Source: an uncultured Lachnospiraceae bacterium (GTDB taxonomy: Bacteria > Bacillota > Clostridia > Lachnospirales > Lachnospiraceae). From it: a DNA stretch of 21,840 nt. The stretch is from assembly GCA_910579225.1 (NCBI GenBank), contig CAJTTI010000029.1, positions 15,529-37,368 on the forward strand. The letters are read 5' to 3'. Position numbers and translations under genes: made by a program. Of the stretch, positions 7,689-14,838 are shown piece by piece. Position 1 is the stretch's first letter. Every line of letters begins with the position of its first letter. The notes under the pieces were generated by a model. That model made no database searches. It was not told the DNA's origin and saw only the letters and a program-made list of their open reading frames with translations.

Positions 7689-8630
7689 TTATTTTAAATA
7701 ATCCCCTGCAAAAAACTGCTTGCGGTATTGAAGCGGAGTCATGGCTCTTTGTTTTTTAAATTCTCTTAAAAAATTTCCGAGGTTATTATAGCCGCATTCC
7801 AGGCAAATTTCCATGACCGGAAGATCTGTTTCTTCCAAAAGATGAACGGACTGTTTGATACGGTATTCGTTAACATATTCCATAGGAGAACGACCAAGGG
7901 CCTTTTTGAAAAAACGGCAAAAATATTGTTCATTCATGTTTACCACTGCAGCAAGATCACGGATATAGATTTCTTCTTTGTAATGTTCCTGAATATAGGT
8001 CAACGTAGTTTTAATACGCTCCACCCGTTTGTCATAGTTCTTCTCTGTAGGAATAAAAAGTCGATAAGCGGAGAGCACGGCAAATATACGCAGCAGTGAC
8101 GATTTGATCGAAAGCTGGCAGGTCAGCCTGTCCGCAATATGCCCGCCTCTAGAAGGGAATTCATCACCCGACTGAAAACTGTATGCCTGCAGAATATCAG
8201 AAAACGCTTCTCTGACAGGTATGAATGCAGGATGTTCCGATGTAAGGCACCGGGGAAATAACAGTGTTTTGTTCTGAATAGGTTTAATCAACTGTATCTG
8301 TATGATATCACCAGCGTCAAAACTTAAGATGCCGGTCCCAAAGACCACCGCGTCTTCTCCGAAACGACAGACTCCGTCCGATGAAATGCTGTGCAGTTCA
8401 CCCGGATTAACAAAATACAGGCATTCTGAAGATATGGAAAATTGCTCCATATTGATTTCCAACTGAAAATTACCACCTCCAAAATGCAAAATTTCCACTT
8501 CGTCGTGCCAGTGGTGCTTGACCAGCATTCCCTTTTTCACGGCACTTGTCTGGTAAACGGCACACGGAAACTCTTTGGTTCCATGGGGACTGGTCTCTTT
8601 TAAAGAGGGAATTGCAATCTGCTGTATCAT
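7689..8630 (-). CDS. AraC family transcriptional regulator with cupin sensor domain
   Basis: A 313-residue regulator. The N-terminal part is a cupin-like effector domain with H40, H42, E44 and E46 in the pattern HHWHDEVEIL and the closing NPGELH at 75-80. The C-terminal 100 residues hold two helix-turn-helix units (about 221-244 and 270-293), ending in the AraC signature region GYNNLGNFLREFKKQRAMTPLQYR (split: GYNNLGNFLREF, then KKQRAMTPLQYR). AAAGGAG at 8637-8643 lies 6 bases before the ATG. It most likely activates the MATE and glucosidase genes downstream through their matched operators. The inducer is unknown; a sugar or glucoside is the natural guess from the neighbouring hydrolase. Confidence 0.92.
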   Translation of the reverse strand: MIQQIAIPSLKETSPHGTKEFPCAVYQTSAVKKGMLVKHHWHDEVEILHFGGGNFQLEINMEQFSISSECLYFVNPGELHSISSDGVCRFGEDAVVFGTGILSFDAGDIIQIQLIKPIQNKTLLFPRCLTSEHPAFIPVREAFSDILQAYSFQSGDEFPSRGGHIADRLTCQLSIKSSLLRIFAVLSAYRLFIPTEKNYDKRVERIKTTLTYIQEHYKEEIYIRDLAAVVNMNEQYFCRFFKKALGRSPMEYVNEYRIKQSVHLLEETDLPVMEICLECGYNNLGNFLREFKKQRAMTPLQYRKQFFAGDYLK

Positions 8631-8662
8631 CCATATCTCCTTTATAGTTCCAATTTGTTCTC

Positions 8663-8691
8663 ATCATAGCTTATAAATACCAAATTGGCAA
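8663..8691 (-). promoter_or_regulatory. Promoter of the araC-type gene
   Basis: TTGCCA (8686-8691) and TATGAT (8663-8668) are spaced by 17 bases on the minus strand. An 8-base inverted repeat (CCAATTTG 8650-8657, CAAATTGG 8681-8688) overlaps the promoter and the early transcribed region and could be an autoregulatory operator. The 21-base-spaced half-sites seen at the two target promoters are absent here. Confidence 0.65.
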
Positions 8692-8980
8692 CTGCTGTTT
8701 TGTTAGGAGAAAGAGAAATGAGAGGATTGCCGGAAAGAATGCAGAAACAAAGGAGGGCTATGGCCTCTATAATCTGAAAGTATCGGAAGAACTTTTCAGA
8801 AAACCGAAAGATCAAGGACCGGTCAATTCTCAACCAGATCTGGTAGTTTCTTCCATATGCTCTTAACTAAACGGCCGGAACAGCCGACATATAACATATA
8901 TAGATTTTGCTTATTTAATGAATGAGCAGAATCAAAAATGTTGGCAGCCGTTGCCGTCTTTCTATGCGGCAGATCCGTCA
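8692..8980. other. Intergenic stretch without a recognised gene
   Basis: Between the araC promoter and the ribosome site of the coiled-coil gene there is no credible coding frame on either strand and no RNA fold I recognise. A convincing promoter for the plus-strand gene at 8998 is also not obvious; AT-rich sequence near 8889-8905 (TATAAC, TATATA) is the best region for one. Confidence 0.4.
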
Positions 8981-8997
8981 GGAGGTGACCTGACCAT

Positions 8998-9981
8998 ATG
9001 GAATTATACAATAATATTTATCAGTATCTCAGACAGACAAAGATGGAAGGATACTGGGGGATGAAAGAATCCGGGGAATTATCCTGGATGGAAAAAGTCA
9101 ATTTAAACGCTTCTTTTACCAAAGCAGTTTCTTCTGGTACGAAAAGCAATGATGAGATGGCTATTCAGAGAAAGCTTGGGAAAATACGGGCAAAATTACG
9201 GTCAGGAGCCAGACTTACCAGTGAAGAAAAAGAGTTTTTGAAGAAGCATGATCCGAAGCTTTATAGTAAAGTAATAGCTCTTGAACGGGAACAGGCCGCC
9301 TATGAAGAACGCCTGAAAACATGTAGGACCAGAGATGATGCAGAACGGATCAAAACAGAAAAACTGGCAGAAATAACCGCCAATATAAAAGAAGAAGATG
9401 TCGAATATATGATGATCCGTCTTACACAGATGAGAGCATCAGAGAAAAAGATGGCACCTTCGGTATCAAGAAAACCATGGCTGCGGGATCTGGAGCAGAA
9501 GAGAAGAGAAGCACACAAAAAAGCCATGGAAAAAGAAGCAAAAAAAATAAAGAAGCAAAAAGCCCAGAAAAAGAGGAGAGAGGAGGCCGTCCGGAAGAAA
9601 AAGATGGAGGAGAAGATTCAAAAGGAAGCTGCATTAAAAGAAAAGATCAGAGAACAAATCATGGAGGGGAATAAGCTGGAAGAAATCATAAATGAGCAGA
9701 AGCAGGAAGAGAAACGGACAGCAGAGCTAGTTGCTTCTGAGATCATGACAGGAGAAGAGATGACCGAAGAACAGATTGCAAAATTCATGATTGCTGCAGG
9801 TATGATGGATACACGGGCAACCAGGATTCAGATACCGGATACATCAGAAGAGGTGCCGGCTTCTTCGCTGCCCCCATCCCTTGGAAATACTACCAGGTAT
9901 GCGGCATACCGTGCCGCCGTATACATGCCCGAACTGGTGGAGATGGAAGAAGAGAAAAAGCCTTATGTTCGAAGAGCCTGA
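8998..9981 (+). CDS. Uncharacterised lysine/glutamate-rich coiled-coil protein
   Basis: A 327-residue soluble protein with no signal peptide or membrane segment. I do not recognise a named domain. The N-terminal 50 residues are polar and Tyr/Asn-rich. Residues 55-105 carry a compact motif (IRAKLRSGARLTSEEKEFL, then KKHDPKLY and ERE) that looks like a folded helical module. Residues 160-240 are an almost pure K/R/E/Q helix, surely a long coiled coil or RNA/DNA-contacting arm. The tail (280-327) is Pro/Ser- and Tyr-rich and ends in basic residues. GGAGGTGA at 8981-8988 lies 9 bases before the ATG. The YgjP-type metallopeptidase starts 10 bases after its stop, so the two genes form an operon. 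The function is unknown. Confidence 0.75.
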   Translation: MELYNNIYQYLRQTKMEGYWGMKESGELSWMEKVNLNASFTKAVSSGTKSNDEMAIQRKLGKIRAKLRSGARLTSEEKEFLKKHDPKLYSKVIALEREQAAYEERLKTCRTRDDAERIKTEKLAEITANIKEEDVEYMMIRLTQMRASEKKMAPSVSRKPWLRDLEQKRREAHKKAMEKEAKKIKKQKAQKKRREEAVRKKKMEEKIQKEAALKEKIREQIMEGNKLEEIINEQKQEEKRTAELVASEIMTGEEMTEEQIAKFMIAAGMMDTRATRIQIPDTSEEVPASSLPPSLGNTTRYAAYRAAVYMPELVEMEEEKKPYVRRA

Positions 9982-9991
9982 GGAACATACC

Positions 9992-10582
9992 ATGAAAAAA
10001 ACACAATCCTCCATAAAGGAATGTGTCTGGCGTGGCTATACTGTACACATCATAAAGAAAAAAGTCAAACATACCAATCTTCGTATAAAACCAGAACAAC
10101 CCAAGATGATTCATATGTCCATTCCACGCTTCATGACTTACGAAACGGCAATAAAACTTTTAGACCAGCCCCGAATCCTTCGCTGGATAGAGAAGTACCA
10201 GAAGAAAGTCAATAAACTTCCTGTATTTCCGCAGATGCAGGATGAAGAGAGACAATGGCATATATCTTATTACCGGGAACGGCTTGGAACATTACTGCCG
10301 GATATGTTCCGGAAATGGGAACTTGTACTTGGAGTGTCCTGCAACAAGGTTACCATCCGTGATACCCGTTCCCAATGGGGAAGCTGCAGTATCCGGACAA
10401 AGAATATCTCTATCAGCGTCTGGCTGGGAGCTTTTCCTGAGGAATGTATCGAATATGTGGTGGTACATGAGCTGACTCATTTGTTGGAAGCAGGACATAA
10501 CTCCCGTTTCTACGGGATTCTGGACCAATATTATCCAATCTGGAAGTCATGCAGAGAGCAGCTGAAAAATGGACTTGCATAA
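9992..10582 (+). CDS. YgjP-type (DUF45) zinc metallopeptidase-like protein
   Basis: A 196-residue protein with the YgjP/DUF45 layout: a basic strand-rich N-terminus (VHIIKKKVKHTNLRIK), the family core SQWGSCS at 127-133, and the zinc site H159-E160-L-T-H163 with the third ligand candidate H169 (HELTHLLEAGH). No signal peptide is seen, so it acts in the cytoplasm. Substrates of this family are not established, though YgjP-like domains are related to SprT/Wss1-type proteases. I chose ATG 9992 because GAGG at 9980-9983 lies 8 bases upstream; ATG 9965 would overlap the previous gene and lacks a ribosome site. It is cotranscribed with the coiled-coil gene, and a strong terminator overlaps its stop codon. 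Confidence 0.85.
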   Translation: MKKTQSSIKECVWRGYTVHIIKKKVKHTNLRIKPEQPKMIHMSIPRFMTYETAIKLLDQPRILRWIEKYQKKVNKLPVFPQMQDEERQWHISYYRERLGTLLPDMFRKWELVLGVSCNKVTIRDTRSQWGSCSIRTKNISISVWLGAFPEECIEYVVVHELTHLLEAGHNSRFYGILDQYYPIWKSCREQLKNGLA

Positions 10583-10613
10583 GTCGTCCTTTTTCAGCTG
10601 CTGTTCAGTTTTT
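10557..10613 (+). terminator. Terminator overlapping the end of the YgjP-type gene
   Basis: A 13-base perfect stem (10557-10569 with 10590-10602, containing CAGCTGAAAAA and its complement) is extended by GGAC/GTCC after a single bulged T. The stop codon at 10580-10582 lies in the loop. A T run follows at 10609-10613. The left arm is coding sequence, so the last codons of the gene double as terminator. Confidence 0.75.
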
Positions 10614-10637
10614 CTTAAGAAATCTTTCGATTTGCTT

Positions 10638-10667
10638 CAGACAAAAAAACAGAAAATATGTTATCCT
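10638..10667 (+). promoter_or_regulatory. Weak promoter candidate for the C39-like peptidase gene
   Basis: CAGACA (10638-10643) and TATCCT (10662-10667) are 18 bases apart. Both hexamers are 4/6 matches. The -10 falls after the first in-frame ATG (10658), which argues that translation starts downstream at 10763. Confidence 0.3.
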
Positions 10668-10762
10668 ATAGTTATTCCGAAGACAGACAAAGTGTTTTGC
10701 CAGAAAGAAGCTTGAAGTATCAGAGCGAATATTTCAGAGTACATATACGAAGGGAAAAACGA

Positions 10763-11671
10763 ATGGAACGGCATCGAAGGATAACAGAAACCGAACGAAT
10801 AAGACGACAGGCGCAGATGCGTCGAAAGAGAAAACGCAGAATACAGCGGAAGATAAAACGATTTTTGAGAAGAACGTTTGTTCTTTCTATTCTTGCCATA
10901 GTCCTTGTAATTTTAATCGGTATTTTAAAAAAAACAGATATTCTTCCCGGGCCTGCTACCTATGACATGGAAAGACCCAAACAACGTACAGAAGAAGAAG
11001 TAAGAGAGCGGCTGGAAGAACTGGCCAAAAATCAGAAGGGATTCAAGGAGATTCTGGATCACTACGATGAATATCCGGCTGTTTATCTTGCTGCACTTGC
11101 CAATAACCCGGAGATGCTGGAGTATGTGAAAGGATATCCGGACAACGATGGTTCTGTTGATAGCGAACTTACAAAGTCGGAGAAAAAGGAAGATTACCCG
11201 TTATTTATCCAGTGGGACAAGCGCTGGGGATATGCTTCTTACGGTTCAAGCAGCATCGGAATCTCCGGGTGCGGGCCAACTTGCCTGTCTATGGTAATCT
11301 ATGGACTGACAGACAATGCCATGGCCACTCCTGACAAAGTGGCGCGATATTCGGAAGAACAAGGTTACTATATAGAGGGAACTGGGACATCATGGGAGTT
11401 GATGACAACAGGTGCAATGGCATTTGGAGTGACCGGAGAGGAGAGCTTTCTGGACGAAGCTGTCATGAAGAAAGAACTGGATGCAGGACACCCTCTGATC
11501 TGTGCTATGCGTGCAGGAGATTTTACGGCAGCGGGACATTTTATTGTTATATATGGATATGATAAAAAAGGATTTATCATCAATGATCCGAACTGCAAGT
11601 CGCGAAGCGAAAAGCGCTGGACGTTTGATGAACTGAAAGGTCAGATTAAAAATCTGTGGGCATATCATTAA
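10763..11671 (+). CDS. Membrane-anchored C39-like cysteine peptidase
   Basis: A 302-residue protein from ATG 10763, chosen because AAGGG at 10750-10754 lies 8 bases upstream; ATG 10658 would add 35 residues but has no ribosome site. Residues 4-37 are extremely basic, followed by one membrane helix (38-56), giving an N-in/C-out anchor. A linker (70-145) leads to a papain-like C39_2 domain: FIQWDKRWGYASYG at 148-161, catalytic Cys170 in SGCGPTC, His259 in AGHFIV, and the Asn/Asp pair 274-275 in INDPN. Such proteins are surface peptidases or amidases that act on proteins or cell wall; the substrate is not known. A terminator on each side makes it a single-gene unit. A perfect GAAC-N4-GTTC core lies inside the gene at 10872-10883. 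Confidence 0.85.
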   Translation: MERHRRITETERIRRQAQMRRKRKRRIQRKIKRFLRRTFVLSILAIVLVILIGILKKTDILPGPATYDMERPKQRTEEEVRERLEELAKNQKGFKEILDHYDEYPAVYLAALANNPEMLEYVKGYPDNDGSVDSELTKSEKKEDYPLFIQWDKRWGYASYGSSSIGISGCGPTCLSMVIYGLTDNAMATPDKVARYSEEQGYYIEGTGTSWELMTTGAMAFGVTGEESFLDEAVMKKELDAGHPLICAMRAGDFTAAGHFIVIYGYDKKGFIINDPNCKSRSEKRWTFDELKGQIKNLWAYH

Positions 11672-11703
11672 GAAAAAGAAATATGATTTAAGCAGCAAAA
11701 GAG

Positions 11704-11733
11704 GGGAGTACTGTATGGGTACTCCCTATTTTT
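11704..11733. terminator. Terminator between convergent peptidase and recombinase genes
   Basis: GGGAGTAC (11704-11711) and GTACTCCC (11719-11726) form an 8-base stem with a 7-base loop, followed by TATTTTT on the plus strand. On the minus strand the stem is followed by CTCTTTTG, so it may work both ways. It abuts the last base of the recombinase gene. Confidence 0.75.
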
Positions 11734-12769
11734 CACGTAACTGGACCACTTTGGCCGCCTTTCGTTTATTTTCTTCTTTCATTGCGGCATAATGTTTTCT
11801 GGTCGTATTGACATTTTTGTGTCCAAGTACATCTGCCACCAGATAAATATCACCGGTTTCCTGGTACAGGGAGGTTCCATAGGTACTACGCAGTTTATGA
11901 GGCGTAATTTTCTTTACAGTAGCCGTGGAAGCATATTTTTTGACCAGGCGTTCCACGGAACGAACCGTGATTCGTGTATTCTTCTGAGAGATGAACAGTG
12001 CATTTTCATGTCCGGGTTCCGGCTCCATGGTCAGGCGTTCATCCAGATAGTTCCGAAGCATTTCTTCCGTCTCCTCTCCAAAATATACAATATCTTCACT
12101 TCCTCCTTTTCGGATTACACGCATGGCTCCGTTGTCAAAATCCAGATCTGTAATGTCCAGTCCTACCAGTTCAGTAACCCGAACACCTGTTCCTAATAAG
12201 GTTACAACAATAGCCAGATCCCGGAATTTGTTTCGGCTGTGCCAGATTTTCTGCTGTTTGGATAGTTTTTCCCCGGATTCAATATTATCTATAAGCTGTG
12301 CAACTTCATTGGCATCCATACGAATGATGTTCTTTTCCTTTATTCTGGGAACATCCACCACAGAAGGCGCATTTTTTTGAATCATTTCTTTTTTATGAAA
12401 ATACCCAAAAAAAGTGTTTAAAGTGGCCAGTTTCCTTGCTTTGCCTTCCTCGTGATTCCGATAAATCTGGCCATCTTTTTCATAGCAGGTAAGAAATGAC
12501 AGATATTCCTCAATATCTACCGGCTGCAGGTCATCTAGAACAGAAACCGGAAGTGTACGAATATCCTGATTTCGGAAATATGGATTCTCTGTTTTCAGAA
12601 AATAAAAAAAAGTGCTCAAATCATATGCATAATTTCTTCGTGTGTTTGTTGCTTTTTTGATTTCCATGGCACGGAAAAAATCTCCGGCAAAAGCAGGCAG
12701 ATCTTTTTGTAGTTCACGTAATTTTTTTATGTTAATTAAATCTATTTGTTCATGATAGGATAATGACAT
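11726..12769 (-). CDS. Xer-type tyrosine recombinase (XerS-like arrangement)
   Basis: A 347-residue recombinase with a SAM-like N-terminal DNA-binding domain (about 25-135) and a complete catalytic domain. All six active-site residues are present: R197 in GTGVR, K221 in RKGG, H291 and R294 in HKLRS, H317 in LGHKN, and the nucleophile Y327. The segment SRNKFRDLAIVV before GTGVR and the overall length resemble single-recombinase XerS of streptococci more than phage integrases, and nothing else in the window looks like a prophage or integrative element. AGGAGGT at 12774-12780 supports the ATG. A dif-like site lies in its own leader (12802-12829), as difSL lies beside xerS. A role in chromosome dimer resolution is possible but unproven, since Lachnospiraceae also encode other Xer proteins. 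Confidence 0.9.
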   Translation of the reverse strand: MSLSYHEQIDLINIKKLRELQKDLPAFAGDFFRAMEIKKATNTRRNYAYDLSTFFYFLKTENPYFRNQDIRTLPVSVLDDLQPVDIEEYLSFLTCYEKDGQIYRNHEEGKARKLATLNTFFGYFHKKEMIQKNAPSVVDVPRIKEKNIIRMDANEVAQLIDNIESGEKLSKQQKIWHSRNKFRDLAIVVTLLGTGVRVTELVGLDITDLDFDNGAMRVIRKGGSEDIVYFGEETEEMLRNYLDERLTMEPEPGHENALFISQKNTRITVRSVERLVKKYASTATVKKITPHKLRSTYGTSLYQETGDIYLVADVLGHKNVNTTRKHYAAMKEENKRKAAKVVQLREK

Positions 12770-12801
12770 AGGAACCTCCTTTTTTATTAAAATTAATCAA
12801 C

Positions 12802-12829
12802 GCGTCGTAAAACTGCCATTTTGCGACAT
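12802..12829. other. dif-like recombination core site candidate
   Basis: Two 11-base arms (12802-12812 and 12819-12829) face each other around a 6-base centre CTGCCA (12813-12818). The inner nine bases are GTCGTAAAA and TTTTGCGAC, with one mismatch; over 11 bases the arms match at 8. This arm-centre-arm layout, 28 bases in all, is that of Xer dif sites. It sits about 30 bases upstream of the recombinase start codon, between its promoter and its ribosome site. It could instead be an operator or a leader hairpin controlling the same gene. Confidence 0.45.
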
Positions 12830-12842
12830 GTTTATAATGTGT

Positions 12843-12871
12843 ATTATACTACTACTTTCCAGGAAATTCAA
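12843..12871 (-). promoter_or_regulatory. Promoter of the recombinase gene
   Basis: On the minus strand TTGAAT (12866-12871) and a perfect TATAAT (12843-12848) are 17 bases apart. The spacer contains the palindrome TTTCC-N-GGAAA. Transcription would begin near 12836, which places the dif-like repeat at roughly +8 to +35. Confidence 0.6.
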
Positions 12872-12961
12872 GCATCTGTTTCCAATATCTGTTTAAAATA
12901 CATAGAATATACTTCTATATGTCCGTTAAAGACAGACACCAAAAAGAAATGCAAAAGTAAA

Positions 12962-12991
12962 TTGACGGATGGAACTGGATGTTGATATACT
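12962..12991 (+). promoter_or_regulatory. Promoter of the ABC-class ATPase gene
   Basis: TTGACG (12962-12967) and TATACT (12986-12991) are 18 bases apart, each a 5/6 match. It lies about 40 bases upstream of the ATG at 13032. A second candidate (TTGCGA 12821-12826, TATACT 12845-12850, spacer 18) overlaps the dif-like site. Confidence 0.6.
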
Positions 12992-13031
12992 GAGGAAGAG
13001 ATAAAACAAAGAAAAAAGGAGAATATATACA

Positions 13032-14765
13032 ATGAAGTCATCCAACGCTCTGCGTGTCATGTTGCGCTCGATTGATCATAAAGGATATCCTGCCTACAAA
13101 TCTCTGGCTGGGATCTATCAATTTCAGAATTTTACGCTTTCAATTGACCATGTGCAAGGGGATCCATTTGCATCGCCGTCCAGCCTGCATGTGGAAATAC
13201 CTCATACAGCTGCTGGATTTCCTGCACCTTATTACGAAAAAAAATGTTCCCGTATTGCTCTGCAGGATTATCTCACCAGAAGATTTGCTTCTCAGTTTGA
13301 AGATTACAATTTTAAAGCAAAAGGTTCCGGAAAAAGCGGTCTTCTGTCAATTACCCGCTGCGGGCAGGAAGTACTGGAACGAAGCGCATGCCAGATTACG
13401 GACACCCGAATCATCGCCCGTTTTCACGTTGGGTTTCCGGCTTTTGGACGCACCATCAATGCTGGAGAACTGGACAAAATTCTGTTTGATTTCCTTCCCC
13501 GCTGCGTGGAAAACAGCTTTTTCTATCAGAAACTAGAGTCCAAAAAAGTAGAATCTGCCATATTCCTGGCAGAAGATCAGGAGGCACTTCGGAAAATCCT
13601 GAAGGAAGAAGGACTGGTCGCCTTTGTTGCCAATCATTCAATCCTTCCAAGAAAAAGCGGTGTTTCGGATCTTCCGATGAAAGACAGTGTTCCCTTTGTC
13701 TCTCCCACTTCCATGGAGCGTACGTTTGTTCTTCCCCATAAAGGAACGATCATGGGTATGGCAATTCCCAAAGGCATTACACTCATTGTAGGCGGTGGTT
13801 ATCACGGCAAATCCACACTACTGGAAGCACTCCAGACAGGTGTGTATAATCATATTGCAGGAGATGGACGGGAATATGTTCTGACAGACGATACGGCAGT
13901 AAAACTCCGTGCTGAAGACGGACGGTCCATCCGCAATGTGGATATTTCCCTATTTATCAATGATCTTCCCAACAAAAAAGAAACCGCTTCCTTCTCCACG
14001 CCGGACGCCAGCGGGAGCACTTCCCAGGCAGCTGGAGTAATTGAAAATATGGAGGCAGGTTCCCGCCTGTTCCTGATAGATGAAGATACTTCCGCCACTA
14101 ACTTTATGCTTAGAGACGATTTCATGCAGCAGGTCATCAGCCGGGAGAAAGAACCGATCACACCATTTCTAGAACGTGCCAGAGATCTGTATGAACAGCA
14201 AGGAATCTCTACCATTCTTGTGGCTGGAAGTTCTGGTGCTTTTTTCTATATCGCAGACCAAATTCTGCAGATGGATTGCTACTGCCCTGTTGACATTACA
14301 AATCATGTAAAGACACTTTGCAAAGAACATAAAGCTCCAAGAATCCAGGCGCCTGATTTTAACGTCCCTGATTATCGGAGGATACTGCCGCTGTATCACC
14401 GTAGCAATCCCAGAGGAAAAAAAGAGAACCGTGGAAATCGTCAGGGAAATGACAACCGTCACGAACATATGAAGTTAAAAACAATAGGCAAGGATTCTTT
14501 TTCTCTGGATAAAGAATCTGTCGACCTGCGCTATGTGGAGCAGCTTGCAGATTCCGAACAGACCAGTGCACTGGCACATCTGCTGCGTTACGGACTGGAA
14601 CAGGTTATAGACGGAAAGCGTACAGTTCGTCAGGTCGTGCAGATCCTCTTCGATACACTGGACCGGAAAGGATGGGAGCCTTTCTGCGGTTCTTACATTC
14701 CTTGCGGACTTGCAAAACCCAGAATCCAGGAAATTTACGCCTGCCTGAACCGCTTCCGTGGTTGA
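13032..14765 (+). CDS. Predicted ABC-class ATPase (COG3044 type)
   Basis: A 577-residue soluble protein of the 'ABC-class ATPase' group, not a transporter. The nucleotide site is well formed: Walker A GGGYHGKST at 254-262, the SQAAG signature region near 331-335, and Walker B RLFLIDEDTS with D350 and E351, followed by the family-typical NFMLRDD. About 230 residues precede Walker A, and a C-terminal domain of about 130 follows a basic linker (RGKKENRGNRQGNDNRH, 461-477). The group is linked to nucleic-acid binding through the trypanosome RNA-editing protein MRB1590 (family knowledge), but the bacterial role is not settled. AGGAG at 13017-13021 lies 10 bases before the ATG. It is divergent from the recombinase gene and forms a single transcription unit. 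Confidence 0.88.
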   Translation: MKSSNALRVMLRSIDHKGYPAYKSLAGIYQFQNFTLSIDHVQGDPFASPSSLHVEIPHTAAGFPAPYYEKKCSRIALQDYLTRRFASQFEDYNFKAKGSGKSGLLSITRCGQEVLERSACQITDTRIIARFHVGFPAFGRTINAGELDKILFDFLPRCVENSFFYQKLESKKVESAIFLAEDQEALRKILKEEGLVAFVANHSILPRKSGVSDLPMKDSVPFVSPTSMERTFVLPHKGTIMGMAIPKGITLIVGGGYHGKSTLLEALQTGVYNHIAGDGREYVLTDDTAVKLRAEDGRSIRNVDISLFINDLPNKKETASFSTPDASGSTSQAAGVIENMEAGSRLFLIDEDTSATNFMLRDDFMQQVISREKEPITPFLERARDLYEQQGISTILVAGSSGAFFYIADQILQMDCYCPVDITNHVKTLCKEHKAPRIQAPDFNVPDYRRILPLYHRSNPRGKKENRGNRQGNDNRHEHMKLKTIGKDSFSLDKESVDLRYVEQLADSEQTSALAHLLRYGLEQVIDGKRTVRQVVQILFDTLDRKGWEPFCGSYIPCGLAKPRIQEIYACLNRFRG

Positions 14766-14784
14766 CGACGCCCGCCAACTGTTT

Positions 14785-14819
14785 CGCATCGGCAGAAACA
14801 TATAGTTTCTGCCGATGCG
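14785..14819. repeat. Perfect 15-base hairpin between convergent genes
   Basis: CGCATCGGCAGAAAC (14785-14799) and its exact complement (14805-14819) enclose the loop ATATA. It lies 20 bases after the stop of the ATPase gene and 20 bases before the end of the LysM gene. Neither side has the T run of a standard intrinsic terminator. It may end or stabilise both transcripts. Confidence 0.7.
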
Positions 14820-14838
14820 GCTGTAACAAGCCGGACGA

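Noticed and set aside
8760..8777. AGGAGGG followed by a 5-codon frame (MASII, stop)
   Set aside because: The ribosome-site-like run is good, but so short a peptide with no downstream link to a regulated gene is not supportable.
8642..8833. A 63-residue minus-strand frame upstream of the AraC gene
   Set aside because: It would cover the araC promoter and has no ribosome site.
8823..9011. A 62-residue minus-strand frame
   Set aside because: It overlaps the ribosome site and start of the coiled-coil gene on the other strand and shows no protein-like pattern.
11726..12769. The recombinase as integrase of a prophage or integrative element
   Set aside because: No phage, conjugation or excisionase genes are near, no tRNA adjoins it, and its sequence pattern is Xer-like.
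12874..12894. Direct repeat ATCTGTTT, twice with 13-base spacing
   Set aside because: The spacing is not helical and the repeats are AT-rich and short; a chance repeat is likely.
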